A DNA stretch of 64,000 nucleotides from Ehrlichia sp028752135 (GTDB taxonomy: Bacteria; Pseudomonadota; Alphaproteobacteria; Rickettsiales; Anaplasmataceae): assembly GCA_028752135.1 (NCBI GenBank), contig CP082782.1:1381472-1445471 (forward strand), read 5' to 3'. The notes under the pieces were generated by a model. That model was not told where the DNA came from. It did no database searches and worked only from the letters and a program-made list of their open reading frames with translations. The translations under genes and the position numbers were made by a program. Positions 1 through 9,767 of this stretch are shown piece after piece (positions within the stretch are counted from its first letter, which is position 1; every line of letters begins with the position of its first letter).

Positions 1-525
1 ATGGAAGATAATATACAAGGATATGATGATAACGATACTGATATAGAATCTATAATAGAAAACTGTAGTGAAAACGAAATATCAATAATCAACTACATCA
101 AAAAGAAAGATAAAGAATTCTCTCTAAAACATTTTATGGATGGTTCAATGAAAGCATTTGAAATCATAATAAAAGCTTTTAATGAAGGAAATGCACATAT
201 TTTATCTATGCTATTAGATAACAATTTATATAATTCATTTTTAGAGGAAATAGAAAATCGTAGAACACTTGGTCAACACTACGAAGATGTGATTGTATCA
301 ATAACATATCAAAAAATAACAAAATTAAAGCTTTTAGAAAATACAGCATACATCACAGTAAAATTTATTACAGAACAAATCAACTTTGTAAAAGATAACA
401 ATGGAAATATTATACACGGTAACACATCAAAAATTAATAAGATTGAAGATACATGGACTTTTAAAAAAGATATAACATTACTTAGTAACAAAAAGTGGTA
501 TTTAACTTCTATTCAAGCTGTATAA
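1..525 (+). CDS. Tim44-like (TimA-type) protein, probably 5'-partial
   Basis: The 174-residue product carries the conserved block of bacterial Tim44-like proteins. It opens around residue 39 with FSLKHFMDGSMKAFEIIIKAF and continues through a helix ending in an EEIENRR-type motif near residue 85, followed by a beta-rich NTF2-like fold. In mitochondria Tim44 anchors the import motor. In alphaproteobacteria the homologue is usually a small inner-membrane protein with an N-terminal membrane anchor. No anchor is present here and the first codon is the first base of the window, so the ATG is probably internal and the true start lies upstream. The cellular role in Ehrlichia is not established. Confidence 0.75.
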   Translation: MEDNIQGYDDNDTDIESIIENCSENEISIINYIKKKDKEFSLKHFMDGSMKAFEIIIKAFNEGNAHILSMLLDNNLYNSFLEEIENRRTLGQHYEDVIVSITYQKITKLKLLENTAYITVKFITEQINFVKDNNGNIIHGNTSKINKIEDTWTFKKDITLLSNKKWYLTSIQAV

Positions 526-968
526 TCACGTATTGATTATTCTAGTAGTAAAAAATTAAGTTGAAGATTAATTATTTACCATAATCAATAAATATACACT
601 TAACACAAACAACATTACAGACAGAGGTTTATTAATCTAAAATATACCACATAAATACAAAAAAATTAGAACACTAAATTAAAACCATGCTTTTTAGCAG
701 AACAAAGCATCACAATACTTATTATTATAATATCCTTTAAGTATAACAACATTAAAAAATCCAAAGAAGTTACTTGAATTAAAATTAGCGTTACATTAAC
801 TAGATAGCAAATATTCTAAAATAATACACCTATTTTGATACTAGACATACCATAAATAAACTAGATATTTAAACTCCTAAACAAACTAAGAAATATTAAA
901 AGATAACAGTGTATATAATATACCGAAGATATATAACTATATACACTGCATACTCTTTAAGAATAAGA
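526..968. other. Intergenic, convergent
   Basis: This AT-rich spacer of about 440 bases lies between the Tim44-like gene and the end of the MFS gene. No coding pattern or RNA gene is visible. Its only clear structure is the long inverted repeat near its right end, listed separately. Confidence 0.6.
907..948 (-). terminator. Long hairpin downstream of the MFS gene
   Basis: CAGTGTATATA (907-917) and TATATACACTG (938-948) form a perfect 11-bp inverted repeat around a 20-base AT-rich loop. It sits 20 bases past the MFS stop codon. Read on the minus strand it is followed by TTATCTTTTAAT. This fits a factor-independent terminator for the MFS gene, though the U tract is weak. Confidence 0.5.
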
Positions 969-2201
969 TTATTTTTCATCTTTATATTTCAAGCATAAAA
1001 ATCCCAACAACCCTATAAGCAATCCGCCAGGAATAAATATCATAGATTTCAACATTAACGCTTTAGTATACACTGGTTCTGCGTCTATCATTTTCCCATC
1101 CCAGTTAAAATCTATTACAAAAGATATAGCAGTATGGAAAAAATAACCAAAAATCATGACTATCATATTATTTACAGCAGTAGTTAATGCAACTACATTA
1201 TCACCAACATAACGCAATACCTGACAAGTCGCTACAATTTGATATGAAGAGAAAAACCCTATAACAATAAACAAAACTGTCACTAATATAACGCTAGAAC
1301 TGTTGATAAATAATGCTAAAAACGAAAGCATCATACCTGCAGCAGAAACTATAATGATATTCCAAGTATTAAATGATTTATCCACCATATATGGCAAAAC
1401 AAATGCACCGAAACATAGGCCAATAAATATTACAGAAGGCAATAAAGCTGCTGTTTCTTTATCTATGTTACCTACTTCTCTTAGAAAAGCAGTAACCCAA
1501 CCATCTGCAAAGCCTTCCAAAGGACCTACCATAAATCCAGCAAATAAACTAATTAGGATAACATGTTTATTAAATACTACTAGTTTAACTTTATCTAATA
1601 GACCGCTATTTGCTTGATCATGAGCAGCAGCATCATAAGGTAATATAAACATATACAACAACACTGCAACAATAGCTCCTACAGCAATAAATATGATGAA
1701 TAGATTATCCCATCCTAACTTATCTAATAAAGATAAAACTGGCAATCCTCCATACATTGCACCTAATAATCCTATTATAATGGAAATACCAACCATTTTT
1801 CCAAATTTATGGTTATAATACATGCTGGCAACTTTAAAAAGGCCAAGAGCAGACCCAGCGGATCCTATTCCTGTAATCACTCTTCCAATCTGAACAAACA
1901 ACCAGGTATCTGATGCCAACAAAGGTACCAAACCAAGAAAAGTCAAAACAGCACAAACTGGTAATACTACTCTAGGCCCATATTTATCTAACATAATACC
2001 TATTGGTATGTGTGCTAACGTATATCCTATATAATACAAACCGGAAAATTGACCAAATGCTATAGTGCTAATTTTAAACTTCTCTATAGACATAGAAGCA
2101 ATCACATTAGGTATCACTCTCAATACATACTGATACGCATAAAACATTGAAACTAGAAACCATCCTAAAAATTTTCTATTCACAATATACCCCCTAATCA
2201 A
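969..2201 (-). CDS. Major facilitator superfamily transporter
   Basis: A 410-residue polytopic membrane protein with roughly twelve hydrophobic segments. The loop between segments 2 and 3 has the MFS signature GIMLDKYGPR (about residues 67-76), and there is a central loop near residue 195. MFS proteins are secondary transporters driven by ion gradients; the substrate cannot be read from sequence. Start ATG-ATT-AGG at 2201 precedes a short cytosolic N-terminus and the first membrane segment. It lies 50 bases downstream of tmk on the same strand, so it is probably co-transcribed with it. Members of this family in Rickettsiales are thought to scavenge host metabolites, which is inference here. 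Confidence 0.85.
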   Translation of the reverse strand: MIRGYIVNRKFLGWFLVSMFYAYQYVLRVIPNVIASMSIEKFKISTIAFGQFSGLYYIGYTLAHIPIGIMLDKYGPRVVLPVCAVLTFLGLVPLLASDTWLFVQIGRVITGIGSAGSALGLFKVASMYYNHKFGKMVGISIIIGLLGAMYGGLPVLSLLDKLGWDNLFIIFIAVGAIVAVLLYMFILPYDAAAHDQANSGLLDKVKLVVFNKHVILISLFAGFMVGPLEGFADGWVTAFLREVGNIDKETAALLPSVIFIGLCFGAFVLPYMVDKSFNTWNIIIVSAAGMMLSFLALFINSSSVILVTVLFIVIGFFSSYQIVATCQVLRYVGDNVVALTTAVNNMIVMIFGYFFHTAISFVIDFNWDGKMIDAEPVYTKALMLKSMIFIPGGLLIGLLGFLCLKYKDEK

Positions 2202-2251
2202 TTAATCAAACAAACTACATCGTTATAAAAAAACGTACAGACTATACACAC

Positions 2252-2869
2252 CTACATCATTTGCAATATTCCCATTATTTCCAGATGTATTACGTTTATG
2301 CTATCAATGTTATAAATTGTACTGTTATCAGTAATCACATAGCAGCGATGCGGATTTTTTTTAACAACACTATGGAATCCATCTCTCACTCTAGAGTAAA
2401 ATTGCAGATCAGTGAATTCATAACCATTTTTATAAGCTCTAGACAATGATTCATTAATATCCACATCAATAATAAATGTAAAATCAGGATAAACATCGAT
2501 AACCAGGTTGTTCAACTGATCTATTAAATTACAATCAATTCCTTGTCCATAACCTTGATATGCAGTTGTTGAATCAATAAATCTATCACAAATCACTATT
2601 TTCTTTTGCATTAAAGCAGGTTTTATCACTTTAATAAAATGTTCCCGACGCATAGCAACAAAAAACAATAATTCAGAGAGATTATTCAAATCTCTAGCTT
2701 GAAACAATAAATCACGTAAAGACTCATTTAATAAAGTACCCCCAGGCTCTCTAGTTAGTATCACATTATCAGCACCATATATTTCTGATAAATATTTTGC
2801 TAATAAACGTGACTGTGTAGTCTTACCTGACCCATCTATCCCTTCAAAAGTAATAAACATAACACTCAA
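2252..2869 (-). CDS. tmk: Thymidylate kinase
   Basis: Phosphorylates dTMP to dTDP with ATP, the last specific step toward dTTP. The 205-residue protein has the P-loop FEGIDGSGKTT (residues 8-18), the REPGGT motif (40-45) that contacts dTMP, and DRFIDSTTAYQG with the DR pair at 95-96. Length matches the family. The start at 2869 (MSVMFITFEG) places the P-loop at the usual distance from the N-terminus; an internal Met at residue 4 is an alternative. It is followed by the MFS gene on the same strand after 50 bases and preceded by fabD 223 bases upstream. Confidence 0.95.
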   Translation of the reverse strand: MSVMFITFEGIDGSGKTTQSRLLAKYLSEIYGADNVILTREPGGTLLNESLRDLLFQARDLNNLSELLFFVAMRREHFIKVIKPALMQKKIVICDRFIDSTTAYQGYGQGIDCNLIDQLNNLVIDVYPDFTFIIDVDINESLSRAYKNGYEFTDLQFYSRVRDGFHSVVKKNPHRCYVITDNSTIYNIDSINVIHLEIMGILQMM

Positions 2870-3092
2870 ACCAACTTACAGTAGATAAAAATGGCTCATT
2901 ACACTGCAATACACAAGAAACAGAAATAATAAAACTACCTGTAAATTGTATAAAGCAAGCAATAATTCCACTATTTACAATTATTTAATATTTTGATCAC
3001 CATAGCTTACAAAGTTCGGTTACAACAATGCTATAACTAAGGCTACCAATAAAAAAATCACAGGAAAGCAAAAAAGATAGTTAGAACTTAAT

Positions 3093-4064
3093 CTATACTT
3101 CAACAAAGCCAGTATTTACCGTGAAATAGCGCGTTATAGAATCTATACAATATGCCGTGTTAACACTAATTGCAGAAACATCTGAGCTAATCCTCTTAAC
3201 CAAACCAGACAAAGTAGTACCCGCACCTACCTCAATAAAACGAGTACACCCTTGCTTCATCATATACAAGATACTTTCACGCCATCTAACTCTACTAACT
3301 ATCTGTTTAGCTATTAAGTTTTTAATCGTGAGACAGTCAGTATACTCTCTTGCAGACACATTAGATACAACTTTTACTAATGGCATTTTCATATTTTCAA
3401 TACCTTCAATAAATTGCTGTAATTTCTCACGTGCAGAATCCATCAACGATGAATGAAATGGTCCACTAACTTGTAATTTTATAACTTTTTTTATGCCAGT
3501 ACTTTTAATCAAATCTGGCAATTGCTCAAGAGCTGTATTTACTCCACTAACAACAACTTGACCTTCACAATTATCATTAGCTATTTCACATACACCATAC
3601 TCTTGTGCCATTTTAACAACTTTTTCTACATCTTCTAAGTTACCACCTATTAAAGCAGACATTCCTCCATATCCTAAAGGCACTGCATCATACATAGCTT
3701 GGCTTCTTACGAGCAAAAGTTGAGTAACTTCATGTAAAGTCAATGCTCCAGATGCACACAAAGCTACACACTCACCTACTGAATGTCCTGCCATATATTT
3801 TACCTCATCAAACAAGTGTATCGGTTTACCTAATACATATTCTATTGCACGTAATGTTGCAATAGAGGTAACCATTAATGCCAACTGTGCATTATCCGTT
3901 GAAGTTAAATTCTCGATAGAACCTTCAAATATTATCTTAGACAACTTTTTATTCAGAATATCATCTACTTCATGAAAAACATACCGAGCAACAGCAAAGT
4001 TGTCGTATATATTTTTCCCCATAGATATAAACTGAGATCCTTGACCAGGGAACATAAAAATCAT
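3093..4064 (-). CDS. fabD: Malonyl CoA-acyl carrier protein transacylase
   Basis: Transfers malonyl groups from CoA to acyl carrier protein to start fatty-acid elongation. In 323 residues it shows PGQGSQ (6-11), the nucleophile elbow AGHSVGE with Ser95, Arg120 for the malonyl carboxylate, and the catalytic His204 in GPFHSSLM. These are all hallmarks of FabD. The N-terminus starts directly at the first beta strand (MIFMFPGQ), as in other members, supporting the ATG at 4064. It heads the minus-strand fabD, tmk, MFS series, but the 223-base gap to tmk makes a single transcript uncertain. Confidence 0.95.
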   Translation of the reverse strand: MIFMFPGQGSQFISMGKNIYDNFAVARYVFHEVDDILNKKLSKIIFEGSIENLTSTDNAQLALMVTSIATLRAIEYVLGKPIHLFDEVKYMAGHSVGECVALCASGALTLHEVTQLLLVRSQAMYDAVPLGYGGMSALIGGNLEDVEKVVKMAQEYGVCEIANDNCEGQVVVSGVNTALEQLPDLIKSTGIKKVIKLQVSGPFHSSLMDSAREKLQQFIEGIENMKMPLVKVVSNVSAREYTDCLTIKNLIAKQIVSRVRWRESILYMMKQGCTRFIEVGAGTTLSGLVKRISSDVSAISVNTAYCIDSITRYFTVNTGFVEV

Positions 4065-4163
4065 CTACACATAATCCTTGATTATCTAACTAGCTTATAT
4101 AATATCTTGTTATAGTAAATTAGTCAAAATGAATTTATATATCACTTAAATTCTTTAATATCA

Positions 4164-4193
4164 TTGACAAATTACACATATAAATGATACAAA
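4164..4193 (+). promoter_or_regulatory. Candidate promoter for rpmE
   Basis: TTGACA at 4164-4169 is an exact -35 consensus. It is followed after 18 bases by TACAAA (4188-4193), a poor -10 match. The site lies about 45 bases upstream of the rpmE ATG in the divergent fabD/rpmE spacer. Confidence 0.4.
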
Positions 4194-4237
4194 ATAACTA
4201 ATAAATAGATTTACAAATTTTGTAAAAGGTTCAAAGC

Positions 4238-4465
4238 ATGAAAAAGGGTATACATCCAGAAGCCAACTATATATTAACTGTGTTTACCAACGGGGAAGAA
4301 AGAAAGATGAAGTCCACAATGGGAAAAAAGGATGAATTGATAAAGATTCATTTAGAAAGTGATTGTTTCAATCATCCAGCATGGAATCCAAATCTAAGAA
4401 CTGTTAGCAAGAAAAATAGTAAAGCTGCAAAATTCCTTAGCAAATTTGGTGATTTAGATTTATAA
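4238..4465 (+). CDS. rpmE: 50S ribosomal protein L31
   Basis: A 75-residue basic ribosomal protein that begins MKKGIHPEANYI, the typical L31 opening. It contains the SxxG and NHPAWNP region seen in alphaproteobacterial L31. It lacks the CxxC pairs that bind zinc in other L31 forms, so it is the zinc-free (C-minus) type. The ATG at 4238 is preceded by AAAGG about 10 bases upstream. A hairpin with a T tract follows the stop codon directly, before nadK. Confidence 0.92.
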   Translation: MKKGIHPEANYILTVFTNGEERKMKSTMGKKDELIKIHLESDCFNHPAWNPNLRTVSKKNSKAAKFLSKFGDLDL

Positions 4466-4497
4466 ATTGTACGTAAGTAACACACAATTTTTTTCTT
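4464..4497 (+). terminator. Terminator or attenuator after rpmE
   Basis: AAATTGT (4464-4470) pairs with ACAATTT (4484-4490) and is followed by TTTTCTT. This is a compact factor-independent terminator shape starting at the rpmE stop codon. The nadK start codon is only 7 bases past the T tract, so read-through would be needed if nadK has no promoter of its own. Confidence 0.6.
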
Positions 4498-4504
4498 ATA
4501 CCAA

Positions 4505-5296
4505 ATGAGTAGATATCACAATATTGGATATGTCTTTACTGATGCTTTTGATAGGAGTATTGCCCTTACTCTAGAGAAACAATATAATCTAATAGATGTA
4601 GAAAGAAATGATAATATAGCTATTGATTTACTTGTAGTAGTAGGTGGCGATGGGTTAATGCTTCATAGCTTACATAATTATATCATTAACAAGAACAATA
4701 ACATCCCTGTGTACGGAATAAATTATGGTACTGTTGGATTCTTATTAAACCAATATTCAGAACACAATCTCATAGATCGCATTAATAAAGCAGTTCCCAC
4801 TAAATTAACATTATTAAATATGGTCGCTATTGACATCCACCAAAAAGAGCACAGTGCTATTGCAATAAATGAAGTATCATTATTTCGTAGTACCCATCAA
4901 GCTACAAACTTACAAATAAAGATTAACAGTAAACTAGCAATGGAAAAACTAGTATCAGATGGTATTTTAGTTTCGACACCAGCTGGTAGTACAGCTTATA
5001 ATTTTTCTGCAGGAGGATCTATATTACCTTTAAATTCTAATGTTTTATCACTAACTGCAATAAATTCATTTAGACCTAGACGTTGGCGTGGTGCTATACT
5101 AACAAACTCAACTACAATTGAAGTAGATGTCATTAATCCAAGGGTACGTTCTGTAGCAGCAGTTGCCGATTACACTCAATTTCATAATATAACAAACATA
5201 AAAATAAAGAAAGAAAACAATCTTACTATCACATTACTATTCGATGAAGAACGTAATTTAGAAGAAAGGATTATTAATGAACAATTCTCTTCTTAA
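4505..5296 (+). CDS. nadK: NAD kinase
   Basis: Makes NADP from NAD and ATP. The 263-residue protein has the signature GGDG (47-50, in VVVGGDGLML), the AINEVSLFR strand and STPAGSTAYNFSAGG, which together form the NAD-binding and catalytic core of the family. Length is normal for the short alphaproteobacterial type. No convincing ribosome-binding site precedes the ATG at 4505, and a terminator-like hairpin lies just upstream. Expression may therefore depend on read-through from rpmE. Confidence 0.93.
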   Translation: MSRYHNIGYVFTDAFDRSIALTLEKQYNLIDVERNDNIAIDLLVVVGGDGLMLHSLHNYIINKNNNIPVYGINYGTVGFLLNQYSEHNLIDRINKAVPTKLTLLNMVAIDIHQKEHSAIAINEVSLFRSTHQATNLQIKINSKLAMEKLVSDGILVSTPAGSTAYNFSAGGSILPLNSNVLSLTAINSFRPRRWRGAILTNSTTIEVDVINPRVRSVAAVADYTQFHNITNIKIKKENNLTITLLFDEERNLEERIINEQFSS

Positions 5297-5317
5297 AAAG
5301 ATTATACTTAGTAATTA

Positions 5318-5346
5318 TTGCATGAATTATTAAAAATTCATATACT
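5318..5346 (+). promoter_or_regulatory. Promoter for guaB
   Basis: TTGCAT (5318-5323), a 17-base spacer and TATACT (5341-5346) make a good sigma-70-type promoter. The spacer itself contains GAATTATTAAAAATTC, a small inverted repeat. Transcription would begin near 5353, about 20 bases before the guaB GTG. Confidence 0.6.
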
Positions 5347-5373
5347 TTATCAAGAATCTTTTATGGAAAAGAA

Positions 5374-6831
5374 GTGGAACTTTCTTATGCTTTTGACGAT
5401 ATACTGATAATTCCATCAGCATCCGACATATTGCCTTCAGAAACAAATGTTACGACCTACATTACAGACGAGATAGAATTAAAGATCCCAATAATTTCTG
5501 CAGCAATGGACACAGTCACAGAAGCAAATTTAGCTATAGCGTTAGCACAACATGGTGGTATCGGATGTATACACAAAAATCTTTCTATAGACAATCAGTT
5601 ACTTGAAGTAAGAAAAGTAAAAAAATATGAAAGTTGGATAGTATACAATCCTATTGCTGTTTCTCCTGAAGATAGCTTAACAGTAGCATTATCAATAATG
5701 AAAAAATACAGCTACTCAGGAATACCTGTAGTAACAGAGACAGAAAATGGAAAACTTCTAGTAGGGATATTAACAAATCGCGATGTAAGGTTCGTCGAAG
5801 ATAAAGGATGTAAGGTAGCCGATATAATGACTAAAGATCATCTAATCACAGTACCAGAAGGGATAGAACGATCTGACGCAATAAAACTATTACATCAATA
5901 CAGAAAAGAAAGACTAATCGTAGTAGATAACAACTACTGTTGTGTTGGATTAATTACTGTAAAAGATATAGAAAAGTTTAACCAATTTCCAAATTCATGC
6001 AAAGATAGCGGTGCAAGATTAAGAGTAGCTGCAGCAGTAGGTACAGGACCAAAGGATGGAATAGAAAGAGCTGAAGCATTAATTGCAGAAGATGTTGATA
6101 TAATAATCGTAGATACAGCTCATGGACATTCTCAAAAAGTTCTCAAAACAGTTCAAGAAATAAAAACTCTATTTCCTCATTCTCAAATAATTGGAGGAAA
6201 CGTTGCAACTGCAGAAGGAGCAGAAGCTTTGATTAAAGCAGGAGTTGATGCCGTCAAAGTAGGTATAGGACCAGGATCAATTTGCACAACAAGAATTGTA
6301 ACTGGAGTTGGCGTACCACAATTCTCAGCCATCATGAATGTAGTAAATGCATGCAAAAATAAAAAAATTAAAGTTATTGCAGATGGAGGAATTAAATACT
6401 CTGGAGATATAGCAAAGTCTATAGCAGCAGGTGCAGATGTTGTAATGATAGGTTCTATTTTTGCTGGTACAGATGAAAGTCCAGGTGAGATTATAATATA
6501 TAACGGACGTGCATATAAATCTTACAGAGGAATGGGATCTGTAGGAGCTATGAAAAGTGGATCCGCAAGCCGTTATTTTCAAGAAAATAATCATAAGTTT
6601 ATTCCAGAAGGAATAGAAGGAAGAGTTCCTCTAAAAGGGCCAATGTCAGGAGTGATACATCAATTAATTGGTGGATTAAGATCTGCTATGGGATACACAG
6701 GAAATAGAAATATTAATGAAATGAAAAAGAATTGCAAATTTACTAGTATTACAGCTGCAGGATTACGTGAAAGTCATGTTCATGATGTCATTATTACTAG
6801 AGAAGCATCAAATTACGATCCTATATCTTAA
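5374..6831 (+). CDS. guaB: Inosine-5'-monophosphate dehydrogenase
   Basis: Oxidises IMP to XMP with NAD, the committed step of guanine nucleotide synthesis. In 485 residues it has the N-terminal barrel half, two CBS domains (about 90-210) and the catalytic loop GPGSICTTR with Cys304. It also has the flap region and the GSASRY motif. The GTG start used here gives VELSYAFDDILI, matching the usual FDD opening. An ATG at 5363 is out of frame by one base; a single added base in the A/G-rich stretch between them would give MEKKVELSY, so the exact start is uncertain. It converges on the 23S gene. Confidence 0.93.
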   Translation: MELSYAFDDILIIPSASDILPSETNVTTYITDEIELKIPIISAAMDTVTEANLAIALAQHGGIGCIHKNLSIDNQLLEVRKVKKYESWIVYNPIAVSPEDSLTVALSIMKKYSYSGIPVVTETENGKLLVGILTNRDVRFVEDKGCKVADIMTKDHLITVPEGIERSDAIKLLHQYRKERLIVVDNNYCCVGLITVKDIEKFNQFPNSCKDSGARLRVAAAVGTGPKDGIERAEALIAEDVDIIIVDTAHGHSQKVLKTVQEIKTLFPHSQIIGGNVATAEGAEALIKAGVDAVKVGIGPGSICTTRIVTGVGVPQFSAIMNVVNACKNKKIKVIADGGIKYSGDIAKSIAAGADVVMIGSIFAGTDESPGEIIIYNGRAYKSYRGMGSVGAMKSGSASRYFQENNHKFIPEGIEGRVPLKGPMSGVIHQLIGGLRSAMGYTGNRNINEMKKNCKFTSITAAGLRESHVHDVIITREASNYDPIS

Positions 6832-6883
6832 ATTAAGTTATATAATTTACATTAACAATTACATTATACTTATAATAATAATA

Positions 6884-6899
6884 TATAAAGTACTTTATA
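6884..6899. terminator. 16-bp palindrome between guaB and 23S rRNA
   Basis: TATAAAGTACTTTATA is a perfect palindrome lying between the converging guaB and 23S genes. It has no T tract and a very short loop. A bidirectional termination role is possible but only weakly supported. Confidence 0.3.
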
Positions 6900-7132
6900 A
6901 GATATAAATTTCTAACTAACACAGCGCTTACACACCCAGCCTATCAACGTCGTAGTCTTCAACGTTCCTTCAGGGACCTTAAAGGCCCAGGGAAGACTCA
7001 TCTCGAGGCAAGTTTCGCGCTTAGATGCTTTCAGCGCTTATCTTTTCCGCACTTAGCTACCGGGCAATGCCATTGGCATGACAACCCGAACACCAGTGGT
7101 GCGTCCACTCCGGTCCTCTCGTACTAGGGGCA

Positions 7133-7170
7133 CCCCCCCCCCCCCCCCCCCCCCCCCGGGGAGAGGGGGG
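7133..7170. other. Homopolymer artefact inside 23S rRNA
   Basis: Twenty-five consecutive C followed by GGGGAGAGGGGGG replace the normally invariant segment just beside the sarcin-ricin loop. In a genome this AT-rich, and in rRNA this conserved, it is almost certainly a sequencing or consensus artefact. Confidence 0.85.
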
Positions 7171-7211
7171 CCGAACTGTCTCACGACGTTCTAAACCCAG
7201 CTCGCGTACCA

Positions 7212-7245
<34 letters not shown>

Positions 7246-7246
7246 A

Positions 7247-7289
<43 letters not shown>

Positions 7290-7318
7290 ACCGCCGTCGA
7301 TATGAACTCTTGGGCGGT

Positions 7319-7374
<56 letters not shown>

Positions 7375-7495
7375 AGAACCACCGGATCACTAAGACCTGC
7401 TTTCGTACCTGCTCGAGCCGTCACTCTCGCAGTCAAGCTAGCTTATGCCTTTGCACTAACCTCCTGATGTCCGACCAGGATTAGCTAACCTTCGT

Positions 7496-7538
<43 letters not shown>

Positions 7539-7796
7539 ACCCACCAGACACTGTCCTCAACCCGGATTACGGGTCTGAGTTAGAACATCAAACATTAAAG
7601 GGTGGTATTTCAAGGTTGGCTCCACGCAGACTGGCGTCCACGCTTCAAAGCCTCCCACCTATCCTACACATCAAGGCTCAATGTTCAGTGTCAAGCTATA
7701 GTAAAGGTTCACGGGGTCTTTCCGTCTTGCCGCGGGTACACTGCATCTTCACAGCGAGTTCAATTTCACTGAGTCTCGGGTGGAGACAGCCTGGCC

Positions 7797-7894
<98 letters not shown>

Positions 7895-8700
7895 CAAGAG
7901 CTTCGCCTTGCGGCTAACCCCATCAATTAACCTTCCGGCACCGGGCAGGCGTCACACCGTATACGTCCACTTTCGTGTTTGCACAGTGCTGTGTTTTTAA
8001 TAAACAGTTGCAGCCAGCTGGTATCTTCGACTGGATTTCAGCTCCGTGAGCAAGTCTCTTCACCTACGCACCAGCGTGCCTTCTCCCGAAGTTACGGCAC
8101 CATTTTGCCTAGTTCCTTCACCCGAGTTCTCTCAAGCGCCTTGGTATTCTCTACCTGACCACCTGTGTCGGTTTGGGGTACGATTCTGTGTTACCTGATG
8201 CTTAGAGGCTTTTCCTGGAAGCATGGCATTCTATTACTTCAGCACCGTAGTGCCTCGTCATCACACCTCAGCGTTATAAGTAACCGGATTTACCTAAGGT
8301 CACTCCGCCTACATGCTTAAACCGGGACAACCGTCGCCCGGCTAGACATAGCCTTCTCCGTCCCCCCTTCGCAGTAACACCGAGTACAGGAATATTAACC
8401 TGTTTCCCATCGACTACGCCTTTCGGCCTCGCCTTAGGGGTCGACTCACCCTGCCCCGATTAACGTTGGACAGGAACCCTTGGTCTTCCGGCGAGCGGGC
8501 TTTTCACCCGCTTTATCGTTACTTATGTCAGCATTCGCACTTCTGATACCTCCAGCAACCCTCACAGCTCACCTTCAACGGCTTACAGAACGCTCCCCTA
8601 CCCAACAACACTTAGCGTCGCTGCCGCAGCTTCGGTGCATGGTTTAGCCCCGTTACATCTTCCGCGCAGGCCGACTCGACCAGTGAGCTATTACGCTTTC

Positions 8701-8732
<32 letters not shown>

Positions 8733-8779
8733 TGGCTGTCTATGCCTTCCCACATCGTTTCCCACTTAACCATGACTTT

Positions 8780-8812
<33 letters not shown>

Positions 8813-9479
8813 CTTCACGACGGACGTTAGCACCCGCCGTGTGTCTCCCGTGATAACATTCTTCGGTATTCGGAGTTTGCATCGGTTTGGTAAGCCGGGA
8901 TGGCCCCCTAGCCGAAACAGTGCTCTACCCCCGAAGATGAGTTCACGAGGCGCTACCTAAATAGCTTTCGGGGAGAACCAGCTATCTCCCGGTTTGATTG
9001 GCCTTTCACCCCCAGCCACAAGTCATCCGCTAATTTTTCAACATTAGTCGGTTCGGTCCTCCAGTTAGTGTTACCCAACCTTCAACCTGCCCATGGCTAG
9101 ATCACCGGGTTTCGGGTCTATACCCTGCAACTTAACGCCCAGTTAAGACTCGGTTTCCCTACGGCTCCCCTATACGGTTAACCTTGCTACAGAATATAAG
9201 TCGCTGACCCATTATACAAAAGGTACGCAGTCACCCCACAAAGGTAGGCTCCCACTGCTTGTACGTACACGGTTTCAGGTTCTTATTTCACTCCCCTCGC
9301 CGGGGTTCTTTTCGCCTTTCCCTCACGGTACTGGTTCACTATCGGTCAGTCAGGAGTATTTAGCCTTGGAGGATGGTCCCCCCATATTCAGACAGGATGT
9401 ACCACGTGTCCCGCCCTACGATCCATAATCTTTTTACTTATACTGGGCTATCACCATCTATGGCTACTCTTTCCAAAGT

Positions 9480-9690
9480 ATTCTAATTTTAACTTAGGAC
9501 CCATTGCCTTGGCCCCCATCCCCCCTCCCCACTTAACGGGGCCCCTTTGATTTCCTTTCCCCCTACTTATTAAAATTTTCAATTCCACAAGTTTCCCCTG
9601 GAAAACCAATTAATCAATATACAATAATCAATAAATTGATTGGGTTTCCCCATTCAGAAATCTGCGGATCAAAATTCTTTACAATCCCCC
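9480..9690 (-). other. Degraded stretch of 23S sequence
   Basis: The 5' domain of the 23S gene becomes hard to align here. There are C-rich runs (CCCCCATCCCCCCTCCCC) and an AT-rich patch resembling spacer sequence (AATTAATCAATATACAATAATC). Clear 23S sequence resumes at about 9690. Low read quality or a chimeric consensus is likely. Confidence 0.5.
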
Positions 9691-9767
9691 AGCTTATCGC
9701 AGCCTACCACGTCTTTCATCGCCTCTTAACGCCAAGGCATCCATCAAATGCTCTTTATCATTTACTC

